This document shows, one piece after another, positions 56,963 through 64,000 of a DNA stretch of 64,000 nt (the first letter of the stretch is position 1; every line of letters starts with the position of its first letter). The notes beneath the pieces are model-generated. The model saw nothing but the letters and a program-made list of their open reading frames with translations, ran no database searches and was not told where the DNA came from. The stretch spans positions 1 through 64,000 of the forward strand of contig NZ_BSSA01000023.1 of the NCBI RefSeq assembly GCF_030268885.1, in the 5' to 3' direction. The position numbers were made by a program, and so were the translations under genes. This DNA is from Kitasatospora phosalacinea. GTDB taxonomy: Bacteria > Actinomycetota > Actinomycetes > Streptomycetales > Streptomycetaceae.

Positions 56963-57805
56963 TCACTTGACGGCCCCGGCGGTCAGACCGGCCACCAGGT
57001 AGCGCTGCAGCAGCAGGAATCCGGCGACCACGGGGAGGCTGACGACCAGCGAGGCGGCCATCACCTGGTTCCAGTAGACGTCGGTCTGCGTGGCGTACCC
57101 CTGGAGCCCGACGGCCAGCGTGCGGGTCTGGTCGTTGGTCATGACGGAGGCGAACAGCACCTCGCCCCAGGCGGTCATGAAGGCGTACACGGCGACCGCG
57201 ATGATGCCGGGCAGGGCGGCCGGGACGATGATCTGCACCAGGGTGCGGATCGGCCCGCAGCCGTCCACGGCGGCGGCCTCGTCGAGGTCGCGCGGGATGG
57301 AGTCCAGGTACCCGGCCAGCATCCAGATGGAGAACGGCAGCGAGAAGGTCAGGTAGGTGAGGATCAGGCCGCCGCGGCTGCCGTAGAGCGCGATGCCGGT
57401 GGAGTTGCCGATGTTGACGAAGATCAGGAACAGCGGCAGCAGGAACAGGATGCCGGGGAACATCTGGGTGGACAGCACCGTGATGGTGAAGACCTTCTTG
57501 CCGCGGAAGCGGTAGCGGCTCACCGCGTACCCGGCCAGCAGCGCGATCAGCACCGACAGGCCGGTGGCCGAGCCCGCGACGATCAGCGAGTTGGTGAAGT
57601 ACTTCGCGAGCGGGACGGTCTTCCAGATGTCGACGTACGGCCGGAGGGTCAGGTGGCTGGGCATCCAGCGCCACGGGCCCTGGACGTCCTGCAGCGGCTT
57701 GAGCGAGGAGCTCAGCATCACCGCGACCGGGGTCAGCGTGAAGACGGCCAGCACCAGCAGCACGACGCGGCGCAGCCAGCGGAAGGAGGCGGGCGGGTTG
57801 ATCAT
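56963..57805 (-). CDS. Carbohydrate ABC transporter permease (MalG-type)
   Basis: 280 aa with six membrane helices. The EAA loop is AGYLDSIPRDLDEAAAVDGCGPIRTLVQIIVPAALPG, contacting the ATPase. The start ATG overlaps the end of the other permease gene (ATGA), so coupling is expected. No ATPase gene is present in the operon; in streptomycetes a shared MsiK-type ATPase serves such importers. Confidence 0.95.
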   Translation of the reverse strand: MINPPASFRWLRRVVLLVLAVFTLTPVAVMLSSSLKPLQDVQGPWRWMPSHLTLRPYVDIWKTVPLAKYFTNSLIVAGSATGLSVLIALLAGYAVSRYRFRGKKVFTITVLSTQMFPGILFLLPLFLIFVNIGNSTGIALYGSRGGLILTYLTFSLPFSIWMLAGYLDSIPRDLDEAAAVDGCGPIRTLVQIIVPAALPGIIAVAVYAFMTAWGEVLFASVMTNDQTRTLAVGLQGYATQTDVYWNQVMAASLVVSLPVVAGFLLLQRYLVAGLTAGAVK

Positions 57806-58800
57806 TCTGCTTCCTCCCGGCGGCGGTTGGTGGCGAACAGGTAGACCGCGGTCACCAGCAGCAGGAAGAGCAGCAGCAGGACCGACATCGCCGAGCCCTG
57901 GCCGAAGTTCCAGGTGATGAAGGAGGACTGGTAGATGTGGATCGAGATCAGGTCCGCGGCCTGCGGGGCGGACTTGCCGAACAGCACGAACGGCGTGTTG
58001 AAGTCGTTGAAGGTCCACAGGAAGAGGACCAGCACCAGCACCAGGTTGACCGGGCGCAGCGAGGGCAGGGTGATCCGGCGGATCTGCTGCCACACGCCCG
58101 CGCCGTCCAGCGCGGCGGCCTCGTACAGCTCGCGCGGGATGTTCTGCAGGCCCGCGGTGAGGGTGAGGAAGGCGAACGGCCAGGACTTCCAGACCGAGAC
58201 GGTCAGCAGCGCCCAGAAGCTGTTGTCGCCGATCAGCCAGAACGGCTTGTCGTCGGTCAGGTGCAGCTGGTCGTGCAGCACGTGGTTGATCAGGCCGGTG
58301 TCCCGCTGGAACATGAACGACCAGGTGATCACGGCTGCGAACACCGGCAGCGCGTACGGCAGCATGAACGCCGCGCGCAGCAGGCCGCGGCCGCGGAAGG
58401 CGTCCTGGGTGAAGATCGAGGCGGTCACGCCGATCAGCCAGGACAGGCCCACCGACAGCACGGTGAACATGCAGGTCACCCAGAACGAGTGCAGCAGCGC
58501 CTTGCCGACCGGGGCGTTGAACTCCAGCGCCACCTCGAAGTTGTCGAAGCCGGACCAGGGGGCGGAGGACCAGTCGCGGATGAAGAACTGGGTGAGCTGC
58601 TTGAACGCCATCACGATGCCGGTGACCATCGGCACCAGGTGGATCAGCAGTTCGGCCAGCAGGGCCGGGAGCAGCAGCAGGTAGGGCAGGGCGCCGCGCC
58701 CGAACTTGTCACGGAGGCGCCGGCGGGCGGGGGCCGCCCCCTGCGGGGCGGCCTCCTTGCCGGTGCCGGCGGCCTGGCGGTCGATCACTTTCTCGGGCAC
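57802..58800 (-). CDS. Carbohydrate ABC transporter permease (MalF-type)
   Basis: 332 aa. A cytoplasmic arm of 35 residues precedes six membrane helices. The EAA loop is GLQNIPRELYEAAALDGAGVWQQIRRITLPSLRP. GTG 58800 lies only 4 bases after the stop of the binding-protein gene. Confidence 0.95.
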   Translation of the reverse strand: MPEKVIDRQAAGTGKEAAPQGAAPARRRLRDKFGRGALPYLLLLPALLAELLIHLVPMVTGIVMAFKQLTQFFIRDWSSAPWSGFDNFEVALEFNAPVGKALLHSFWVTCMFTVLSVGLSWLIGVTASIFTQDAFRGRGLLRAAFMLPYALPVFAAVITWSFMFQRDTGLINHVLHDQLHLTDDKPFWLIGDNSFWALLTVSVWKSWPFAFLTLTAGLQNIPRELYEAAALDGAGVWQQIRRITLPSLRPVNLVLVLVLFLWTFNDFNTPFVLFGKSAPQAADLISIHIYQSSFITWNFGQGSAMSVLLLLFLLLVTAVYLFATNRRREEAE

Positions 58801-58804
58801 GGGG

Positions 58805-60112
58805 TCAGCTCGCCGGCATCTGCTGCTGGGCCTTGGACAGCTCGTCCTTGACCGTGGCCTCGGTGATCGGCTTGCCCGCGGCGGCGGACGCCAGCAGGTT
58901 CTTCACCGCGGTGCCGACCAGGGTCTCGAACTGGCTCTCGCTGGGGACCTGCGGGAGCGGCGCGGCGCTCTTCTGCAGGACGCCCGCGAGGGTCTGCAGC
59001 TCCGGGGTGGAGAACGCGGCGTCGGACTGGGCGGCCTTCACCGGCGGCAGCGAGCCGTAGGTGCCGTTGAGGGTCTTCTGCTCCTCGTCGCTGGTCATGA
59101 ACTTCACGAAGTTCAGGGCGCCGTCGAGGTTCTTGGTGTTCTTGAACACCGCGAGGTTGATGCCCGCCACCATCGAGGTGGTGGCCTTGTCGCCGGTGGC
59201 GCCGGCCGGGGCCGGGACGGGGACGACGCCGTAGTCGTCGGGGTTCATGCCGTGCGACTTGAGGTTGGCGCCCGCGGACTGCCACATCAGCATGGCGGCC
59301 TTGCCGGTGGCGAAGTCGGTCACCGACTGGTTGGCGGCGTACTCGGCGTTGCCCGGGGCGGCGATCTTGTCGTTGGCGATGAAGTCGACGTACTGCTTGA
59401 CCGCGGCGACGGCCTCCGGGCTGTCGAAGGTCGGCTTGCCCGAGGCGTCGTAGAAGCCGGTGCCGTGCTGCATGCCCAGGGTGAAGGCGTGGTGGACGTT
59501 CTCCGAGACGTTGCCGCCCTCGATCGCCAGGCCGTACTTGTCGCCCGAGGTCAGCTTCTTGCCGTCCTCGACGAGCTCCTCCCAGGTGGCGGGCGGGTTG
59601 GCGATCCCGGCCGCCTGGAACAGCTTCTTGTTGTAGTACAGGCCGTACGCCATCGAGTACAGCGGCACGGCCGCCGGGTCCTTGCCCTTGGCGCCCGCGG
59701 AGGCGATGGTCGACTCCAGGAAGCGGTCCTTGCCGCCGATCTTGTCGAAGGTGGCCTGGTCGAACGGGAGCAGCGCCCCGGTCGCCTGGAGGGAGGCGGA
59801 CCAGGTGTTGCCGATGTTCAGCACGTCCGGGCCCTGGCCGGACGCGGTGGCCGCCAGGATTCTGTTCAGCAGGTCGGACCAGGGGATGACCTCCAGGTTG
59901 ACCTTGATGCCGGTCTGCTGCTCGAACTTCTTGAGCTCGGGCTCCAGCACCTGCTTGTCGTTCTCCAGGCTGCTGCCCTGGTTGGAGGCCCAGTACGTGA
60001 GGGTCTTCGGGCTGGAGTTGCTGCCGCCGCTGTCGCCGCCGCCACAGGCGGAGGCGGTCAGGACGATCGCGGCGGTCAGGGCGAGGGCGGCGGAGATCCG
60101 GTGGGTGCGCAT
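58805..60112 (-). CDS. Sugar ABC transporter solute-binding lipoprotein
   Basis: 435 aa. A lipoprotein signal (ALALTAAIVLTASAC, Cys23) is followed by a GGGDSGGSNSS tether and the cluster B sugar-binding fold (TLTYWASNQGSSLENDKQVLEPELKKFEQQTGIKVNLEVIPWSDLLNRILAATASGQGPDVLNIGNTW...). Pairs with the two permeases. The ligand is probably a beta-linked gluco-oligosaccharide, judging from the GH1 partner. First gene of the operon. Confidence 0.95.
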   Translation of the reverse strand: MRTHRISAALALTAAIVLTASACGGGDSGGSNSSPKTLTYWASNQGSSLENDKQVLEPELKKFEQQTGIKVNLEVIPWSDLLNRILAATASGQGPDVLNIGNTWSASLQATGALLPFDQATFDKIGGKDRFLESTIASAGAKGKDPAAVPLYSMAYGLYYNKKLFQAAGIANPPATWEELVEDGKKLTSGDKYGLAIEGGNVSENVHHAFTLGMQHGTGFYDASGKPTFDSPEAVAAVKQYVDFIANDKIAAPGNAEYAANQSVTDFATGKAAMLMWQSAGANLKSHGMNPDDYGVVPVPAPAGATGDKATTSMVAGINLAVFKNTKNLDGALNFVKFMTSDEEQKTLNGTYGSLPPVKAAQSDAAFSTPELQTLAGVLQKSAAPLPQVPSESQFETLVGTAVKNLLASAAAGKPITEATVKDELSKAQQQMPAS

Positions 60113-60184
60113 GGGAGGAGCCCCTCTCGGGCTGTCGTCTCGTGGGGGTGAAGAGGCAGGCTGCGCTGCTTACTTCACGCCGAG

Positions 60185-60213
60185 ATTTAACGTCTGAGAA
60201 AAGTAGACGTCAA
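60185..60213 (-). promoter_or_regulatory. Promoter of the sugar operon with overlapping ROK operator
   Basis: On the minus strand: TTGACG (plus 60208-60213), 17-nt spacer, TTAAAT (plus 60185-60190). An inverted repeat TTAACGTCT (60187-60195) and AGACGTCAA (60205-60213), with one mismatch and a 9-nt centre, spans both promoter boxes. It lies 43 bases upstream of the divergent ROK gene, so both genes may be controlled from it. Confidence 0.75.
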
Positions 60214-60255
60214 GAGGCGTGACGGCGTAGATTCTGCAACGAAGAAGGGAAACCG

Positions 60256-61491
60256 ATGACACCCCGAGGCAAGCAGACCGTGCGTGACCTGCGCCGGAGC
60301 AGCCGCTCCACGCTCCTGCGGCACCTGTACTTCCACGGTCCGCTGAGCCGCCAGGAGCTGGGCACCGCGACCGGACTGAGCGCCGGATCGGTCAGCAACG
60401 TCACGGGCGAGTTGCTCACCGACGGGCTGATCGAGGAGTGCGGGTCCGTCGACTCCGACGGGGGACGCCCGCGCATCCTGCTGCGCGTCACCCCCGGCCA
60501 GGCCCACCTGGTCGGCATCGACATCGGCGAGACCCAGGTCCGGGTCACCCTGTTCGACCTCGCGCTGACCGAACTCGCCTCCGCCGACCAGCCGTTGCTC
60601 GCCGCGCACGACCCCGAGCGGGTGGTCCGGATGATCGCCGGCGGCCTCGACCAGGTGCTCGCCGCCGCGGGCGTCCCCGCCGAGAACGTCCTCGGCATCG
60701 GGATAGGAGTGCCCGGCATCGTCGAGCAGGGCACCGGCGCCGACCCGGGCGCCGGCACCGTCGTGCACGGCCAGACCTTCGGCTGGGACGCCGTCCCGTT
60801 CGGCCGGATGCTGCGCGAGCACACCCCGCTGCCGCTGTACGTCGACAACGGCGCCAAGACCCTCGGCCAGGCCGAGATGTGGTTCGGCGCCGGGCGCGGC
60901 AGCCGGCACGCCGTGGTCGCCCTGTTCGGCTCCGGCGTCGGCGCCTGCGTGATCGCCGACGGCGTCCGCTTCCGCGGCGCCACCAGCTCGGCCGGCGAGT
61001 GGGGCCACACCAAGGTGCACGTCGGCGGCCGCCCCTGCCGCTGCGGCTCCCGCGGCTGCCTGGAGGCGTACGTCGGGGCCGAGGCCCTGGTCGAGCGCTG
61101 GGACGGCACCGTGCCCGGCACCAGCGAGAAGGCCGGCCTGGCCGCACTGCTGCGCGCCGCCGAGGAGGGACGGCCCAGCGCCGTCGCCCTGCTCGACGAG
61201 GCCGCCGAACTGCTCGGCGCCTCCATCGCCGACCTGGTCAACCTGTTCAACCCCGAGCGGATCGTCATCGGCGGCTGGGCGGGCCTGCTGCTCGGTCCCC
61301 GCCTGCTCCCCGCGATCGGCGAGGCCGCGACCCGCTACGCCCTCGCCTACCCCCGCTCCCGCACCACCATCACCCTCTCCGACCTCGGGCCCGACGCGGT
61401 GACCCTCGGCGCCGCGACGCTGCCGCTGACCCACTTCCTGGACAGCGGCGGCGAGATGCCCGACCACCTCGCGGCGGTCGCCGCCGTCTGA
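60256..61491 (+). CDS. ROK family transcriptional repressor (NagC/XylR type)
   Basis: 411 aa. A winged helix at about 14-75 (RSTLLRHLYFHGPLSRQELGTATGLSAGSVSNVTGELLTDGLIEE) is followed by the ROK fold. The zinc motif CRCGSRGCLEAYVG is at 261-274, with H251 in GEWGHTKVHV. ATP motifs LVGIDIGETQVRV and LFGSGVGACVI are present. The kinase catalytic Asp is absent: sugar kinases have NDAN where this has NGAK (198-201), so it is a regulator, not a kinase. Probably represses the sugar operon divergent to it; the inducer is a beta-glucoside by context. Confidence 0.93.
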   Translation: MTPRGKQTVRDLRRSSRSTLLRHLYFHGPLSRQELGTATGLSAGSVSNVTGELLTDGLIEECGSVDSDGGRPRILLRVTPGQAHLVGIDIGETQVRVTLFDLALTELASADQPLLAAHDPERVVRMIAGGLDQVLAAAGVPAENVLGIGIGVPGIVEQGTGADPGAGTVVHGQTFGWDAVPFGRMLREHTPLPLYVDNGAKTLGQAEMWFGAGRGSRHAVVALFGSGVGACVIADGVRFRGATSSAGEWGHTKVHVGGRPCRCGSRGCLEAYVGAEALVERWDGTVPGTSEKAGLAALLRAAEEGRPSAVALLDEAAELLGASIADLVNLFNPERIVIGGWAGLLLGPRLLPAIGEAATRYALAYPRSRTTITLSDLGPDAVTLGAATLPLTHFLDSGGEMPDHLAAVAAV

Positions 61492-61510
61492 CCCGCCCCG
61501 CCCCCAGACG

Positions 61511-61558
61511 CCGTCCCGCCCGCGCCCCGTCCCGCTCAAGACGGCGCGGGCGGGACGG
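61511..61558 (+). terminator. Terminator of the ROK repressor gene
   Basis: Perfect 16-bp stem CCGTCCCGCCCGCGCC with a 16-nt loop, beginning 20 nt after the stop codon. Confidence 0.85.
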
Positions 61559-61603
61559 TCCGTTTCCGGGCCCCGGACGCCCGCTCCCCCGGCTGGACGG
61601 TTT

Positions 61604-61636
61604 ATGCCGCGGCATGAAACGACCACCTCCGAGTCG
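61604..61636 (+). promoter_or_regulatory. Two small inverted repeats before the next gene
   Basis: ATGCCGCGGCAT (61604-61615), a perfect 12-bp palindrome, and AACGAC/GTCGTT (61618-61636) with a 7-9-nt centre. Within 70 bases of the start at 61672; possible operators. Confidence 0.3.
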
Positions 61637-61671
61637 TTCGCGCACTGAGCGGACTGGTCGAAGATGGGAGC

Positions 61672-61974
61672 ATGTACCTCATTCATGCGCGCATTCGGAT
61701 ACCGGACGGCGGCGGAGTTCCGCCCGGTCTCGCGGAAATGGTCCGCTCCCACGCCGTCGAGGGCGACGCGTTGGAGCACGTGAGCGTTCATCCGGACGTC
61801 CCCGGCGAGGTCACCGTCGGGGTGTTCAGCCTGGCGTCCGGTCTGGCCGAGGCCGAGTCGCTGGCTGCCGCACTGCTGGCACGGGTGGTGGCGACGGAGC
61901 CCGAACTGGCCGGCTTCACCGTGCTGTCCGTGGGCGTGGCACCGGTGCCCGGGCCCTGGTGGGGCTTCGAGTGA
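61672..61974 (+). CDS. Small hypothetical protein
   Basis: 100 aa, no signal or membrane segment. Begins MYLIHARIRIPDGGGVPPGLAEMVRSHA; ends TVLSVGVAPVPGPWWGFE. Coding bias is normal, and GGGAG precedes the ATG. It may be a beta-alpha ferredoxin-like small domain. Function unknown; such small genes occur near SARP genes. Confidence 0.6.
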   Translation: MYLIHARIRIPDGGGVPPGLAEMVRSHAVEGDALEHVSVHPDVPGEVTVGVFSLASGLAEAESLAAALLARVVATEPELAGFTVLSVGVAPVPGPWWGFE

Positions 61975-62141
61975 GGCCGGCGTGGACGGCTTAGGTCAGT
62001 GCATGTTCCGTCCAGCCGTCGGCTGTTCCCTCCGGAGCGCGAGGGGCGCACAGTAGTGGTGTCGGCAGGGGCGAGCGCCCCGGCCGGGAAGTCCCGGAGG
62101 GATTTCCCGGGAGAACCCACCACACTTTCGAGGAGAATTCC

Positions 62142-62348
62142 GTGCTGGTCACCCGTGTCTCCAAGTTCGTGATTTCGCTGGCCGTCGCCGCCGCCGCACT
62201 GACCGTTTCCGCGGGCTCGGTGGAATTCTCCGGAAACGTCGCGGACGGCGCCGGGACCGTGCAGGTCGACCCGACCGCCCTCCCGCTCCCGACCGTGACC
62301 CCGCACCCGGCCGCCTCCCCGCAGGGCGACGTCACCTGGGGCGGCTGA
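62142..62348 (+). CDS. Small exported or membrane-anchored protein, unknown
   Basis: 68 aa. Signal-like N-terminus VTRVSKFVISLAVAAAALTVSAG. The rest (SVEFSGNVADGAGTVQVDPTALPLPTVTPHPAASPQGDVTWGG) is acidic and Pro-rich. GTG 62142 follows AGGAG at 6 nt, a strong site. It stands 62 bases before the SARP gene in the same direction, so they may be co-transcribed. Confidence 0.65.
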   Translation: MLVTRVSKFVISLAVAAAALTVSAGSVEFSGNVADGAGTVQVDPTALPLPTVTPHPAASPQGDVTWGG

Positions 62349-62410
62349 GCCCCGCCCGCACGACGAGCACGACCCATAGGACCTGATCGCGTTCACGGGG
62401 GTGAAGGACG

Positions 62411-64000
62411 ATGGAATTCCTGGTACTGGGTGCCCTGGAGGCCCGCCAGAGCGGTGTCCCCGTGGACGTCCGGGGCCTGCGGCAGCAGCGGCTGCTGGCA
62501 CTGCTGCTGCTGAACGTCGGCCGGGTGGTGTCGATGGACTTCCTGGTAGACGAGCTCTGGGAGGACCCGCCGCCCTCGGCCCGGCCCCAGGTGCACAACG
62601 CGATCCGGGACCTGAGACGCGTCCTGGCCGCCGGCGAGCACCGGCTGGTCACGGCGGACGTCGGCTACCGGCTGGCCGCGCCGGAGGACGCGGTGGACGC
62701 CAACCGGTTCACCCGCAAGGTCCGGGAGGCCCGGGCCGCGGAGCGGGACGGACGGCCCGCGGAGGCGATCCGGCTGCTCCAGTCGGCGGTCGACCTGTGG
62801 CGCGGCGAGGCCTTCGCCGGCCTCCACTGCCCGGCGGTGACCAGCGCCGCCGTGAAGCTGAACGAGCAGCGGCTGACCGCCGTCGAGGACCTGATGGCGC
62901 TGCGCCTGAAGGCCGGTGAGACCTCCTCCCTGGTCGGCGAGTTGACCGCGCTGCTGGCCGAGTACCCGCTGCGCGACTCGCTGCGGCGGAGCCTGATGAC
63001 CGCGCTGTGCCGCAGCGGCCGACAGGCCGACGCGCTGGCGGTGTACGACGAGGGCCGGCGCTTCCTGGCCGACGAGCTGGGCCTGGAGCCGAGCCCGGGC
63101 CTGCGCGCCCTGCAGGCCGAGATCCTGGCCGACGGCCCCGGCGTGCACGGCGCGGGACCGACCGGCACCGCCCCCGGACTCCCGCCCGCGGTGCGGGAGT
63201 CGGCCGGGCGGCCGAACTGCCTGCCGCACGACCTGACGGACTTCACCGGCCGGAGCGCCGAGTGCGCGCTGCTGCTGGAGGCCGTCGAGCGGCGGGCGCC
63301 GGGCGCGCCGCTGATGCTGACGATCGACGGCATGGGCGGCGTCGGCAAGACCACCCTGGCGGTGCGGATCGCGCACCGGCTGACCGACCGCTTCCCGGAC
63401 GGGCAGTTCTTCGTCGCGCTGGACGGCTTCGACGAGTCGCGGCCGCCGGTGCCGCCGCTCCAGGCGCTGGCCGCGCTGCTGCGTGCGGACGGGCTGCGGT
63501 CGGAGGAGATCCCGGCCTCGCTGGAGGAGCGCGGCGCGCTGTGGCGCTCCCGGCTGGCCGGGCGGCGCTGCCTGCTGGTGCTGGACGACGCGGCGGACAG
63601 CGCGCAGGTCCGTCCGCTGCTGCCCGGCGCCGGGGAGACCCTGGTGCTGGTCACCAGCCGCCGCAAGCTGGGCGCCCTGGACGGCTCGGTGGCCCTCCCG
63701 CTGGACGTGCTGCCGCCGTCCGACGCGGTGGAGCTGCTGGCCCGGGTGGCCGGCCGGGCCCAGGTGGCCCGGGAGCCGGACGCGGCCGCCGAGGCCGTCG
63801 CGCTCTGCGGCCACCTGCCGCTGGCGGTGCGGATCGCCGCGACCAAGCTGCGCGACCGCCCGGCCTGGACGGTCGCCGAGCTGGCCGCCCGGCTGGCCGA
63901 CCCGGCCCGGCGGGCGCACTGCCTGCGCACCCCCGACCGGGACCTGATGGCGCTGCTGCGCGCCTCCTACCAGTACCTGGACCGCTCGCAGCGGCGCTTC
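62411..64000 (+). CDS. AfsR/SARP family regulator with NB-ARC domain, cut by the window end
   Basis: 530 codons are visible with no stop. The N-terminal OmpR-type winged helix (about 1-95: MEFLVLGALEARQSGVPVDVRGLRQQRLLALLLLNVGRVVSMDFLVDELWEDPPPSARPQVHNAIRDLRRVLA) and bacterial transcriptional activation domain (about 100-235: DANRFTRKVREARAAERDGRPAEAIRLLQSAVDLWRGEAF...ADELGLEPSPGLRALQAEIL) are followed by an NB-ARC ATPase with Walker A GMGGVGKTT (307-315), CLLVLDDAADSAQVRPLLPG and LVTSRRKLG. AfsR-type proteins usually continue with TPR repeats, presumably to the right of the window. A cluster-situated or global activator; the targets are outside the window. Confidence 0.95.
   Translation, partial: MEFLVLGALEARQSGVPVDVRGLRQQRLLALLLLNVGRVVSMDFLVDELWEDPPPSARPQVHNAIRDLRRVLAAGEHRLVTADVGYRLAAPEDAVDANRFTRKVREARAAERDGRPAEAIRLLQSAVDLWRGEAFAGLHCPAVTSAAVKLNEQRLTAVEDLMALRLKAGETSSLVGELTALLAEYPLRDSLRRSLMTALCRSGRQADALAVYDEGRRFLADELGLEPSPGLRALQAEILADGPGVHGAGPTGTAPGLPPAVRESAGRPNCLPHDLTDFTGRSAECALLLEAVERRAPGAPLMLTIDGMGGVGKTTLAVRIAHRLTDRFPDGQFFVALDGFDESRPPVPPLQALAALLRADGLRSEEIPASLEERGALWRSRLAGRRCLLVLDDAADSAQVRPLLPGAGETLVLVTSRRKLGALDGSVALPLDVLPPSDAVELLARVAGRAQVAREPDAAAEAVALCGHLPLAVRIAATKLRDRPAWTVAELAARLADPARRAHCLRTPDRDLMALLRASYQYLDRSQRRF

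Overview
The window is high-GC actinomycete chromosome, most likely a streptomycete (Streptomyces/Kitasatospora group). This rests on codon use with third positions almost all G or C, GTG and TTG starts, a conservon (cvnA-B-C-D plus two P450 genes), a SARP/AfsR-type regulator, SpoIIE-type PP2C phosphatases, MmyB and MocR regulators, ECF sigma factors, and a c-di-AMP (ydaO-type) riboswitch ahead of an M23 peptidase. It looks like ordinary core and near-core chromosome. I see no insertion sequence, prophage, CRISPR array or large biosynthetic cluster.

Left part (1-17.2 kb). The window opens inside what looks like the promoter/leader of an rRNA operon running leftwards off the edge. Then come a PAS-PP2C phosphatase, a type II NADH dehydrogenase with an abnormal start and a Rex-like operator, a TetR regulator, a sigma/anti-sigma/NPCBM fusion protein, a FrnE-type DsbA protein, a universal stress protein, a degenerate asparagine-synthetase/lasso-cyclase-like protein, a TPR regulator, L-2-hydroxyglutarate oxidase, TrmB and a PrsW protease.

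Middle (17.2-29.6 kb). Two identical initiator tRNA genes stand in tandem, each followed by a terminator. A very small ORF behind a 15-nt perfect anti-anti-Shine-Dalgarno sequence and a good promoter follows. Next are a methyltransferase-like gene, a sensor-domain membrane protein, a GNAT, an MmyB regulator/SDR divergent pair, the riboswitch-controlled M23 peptidase, a YiaA-like protein, a hydrolase-TetR operon with an operator lodged in its promoter, two small proteins, and a GAF-PAS-GAF-PP2C phosphatase.

Conservon and metabolism (29.6-53.1 kb). cvnABCD, a CYP157-like P450 lacking ExxR, and a canonical CYP154-like P450 form one overlapping operon. Then come a PoxB-type TPP enzyme, an XRE-cupin regulator with a repeated operator and a small membrane partner, a MocR/AhpD-like divergent pair, a secreted sedolisin, a GH65 phosphorylase/beta-phosphoglucomutase operon, an ABC exporter, a SigE-type sigma factor with an LCP protein, a phosphotransferase, and a second TPP decarboxylase.

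Sugar region (53.4-61.6 kb). A secreted GH18 chitinase has the classical 12-bp direct repeats in its promoter. It faces, across a shared hairpin, an operon of solute-binding lipoprotein, two permeases and GH1 beta-glucosidase. A divergent ROK repressor probably controls that operon through an inverted repeat overlapping its -35/-10 elements. The right edge cuts a SARP/NB-ARC regulator.

A 130-bp intergenic repeat with inverted ends and a conserved core occurs three times (14.1, 39.8 and 45.7 kb). It is one of the less explained signals, together with the mini-ORF at 17.6 kb.
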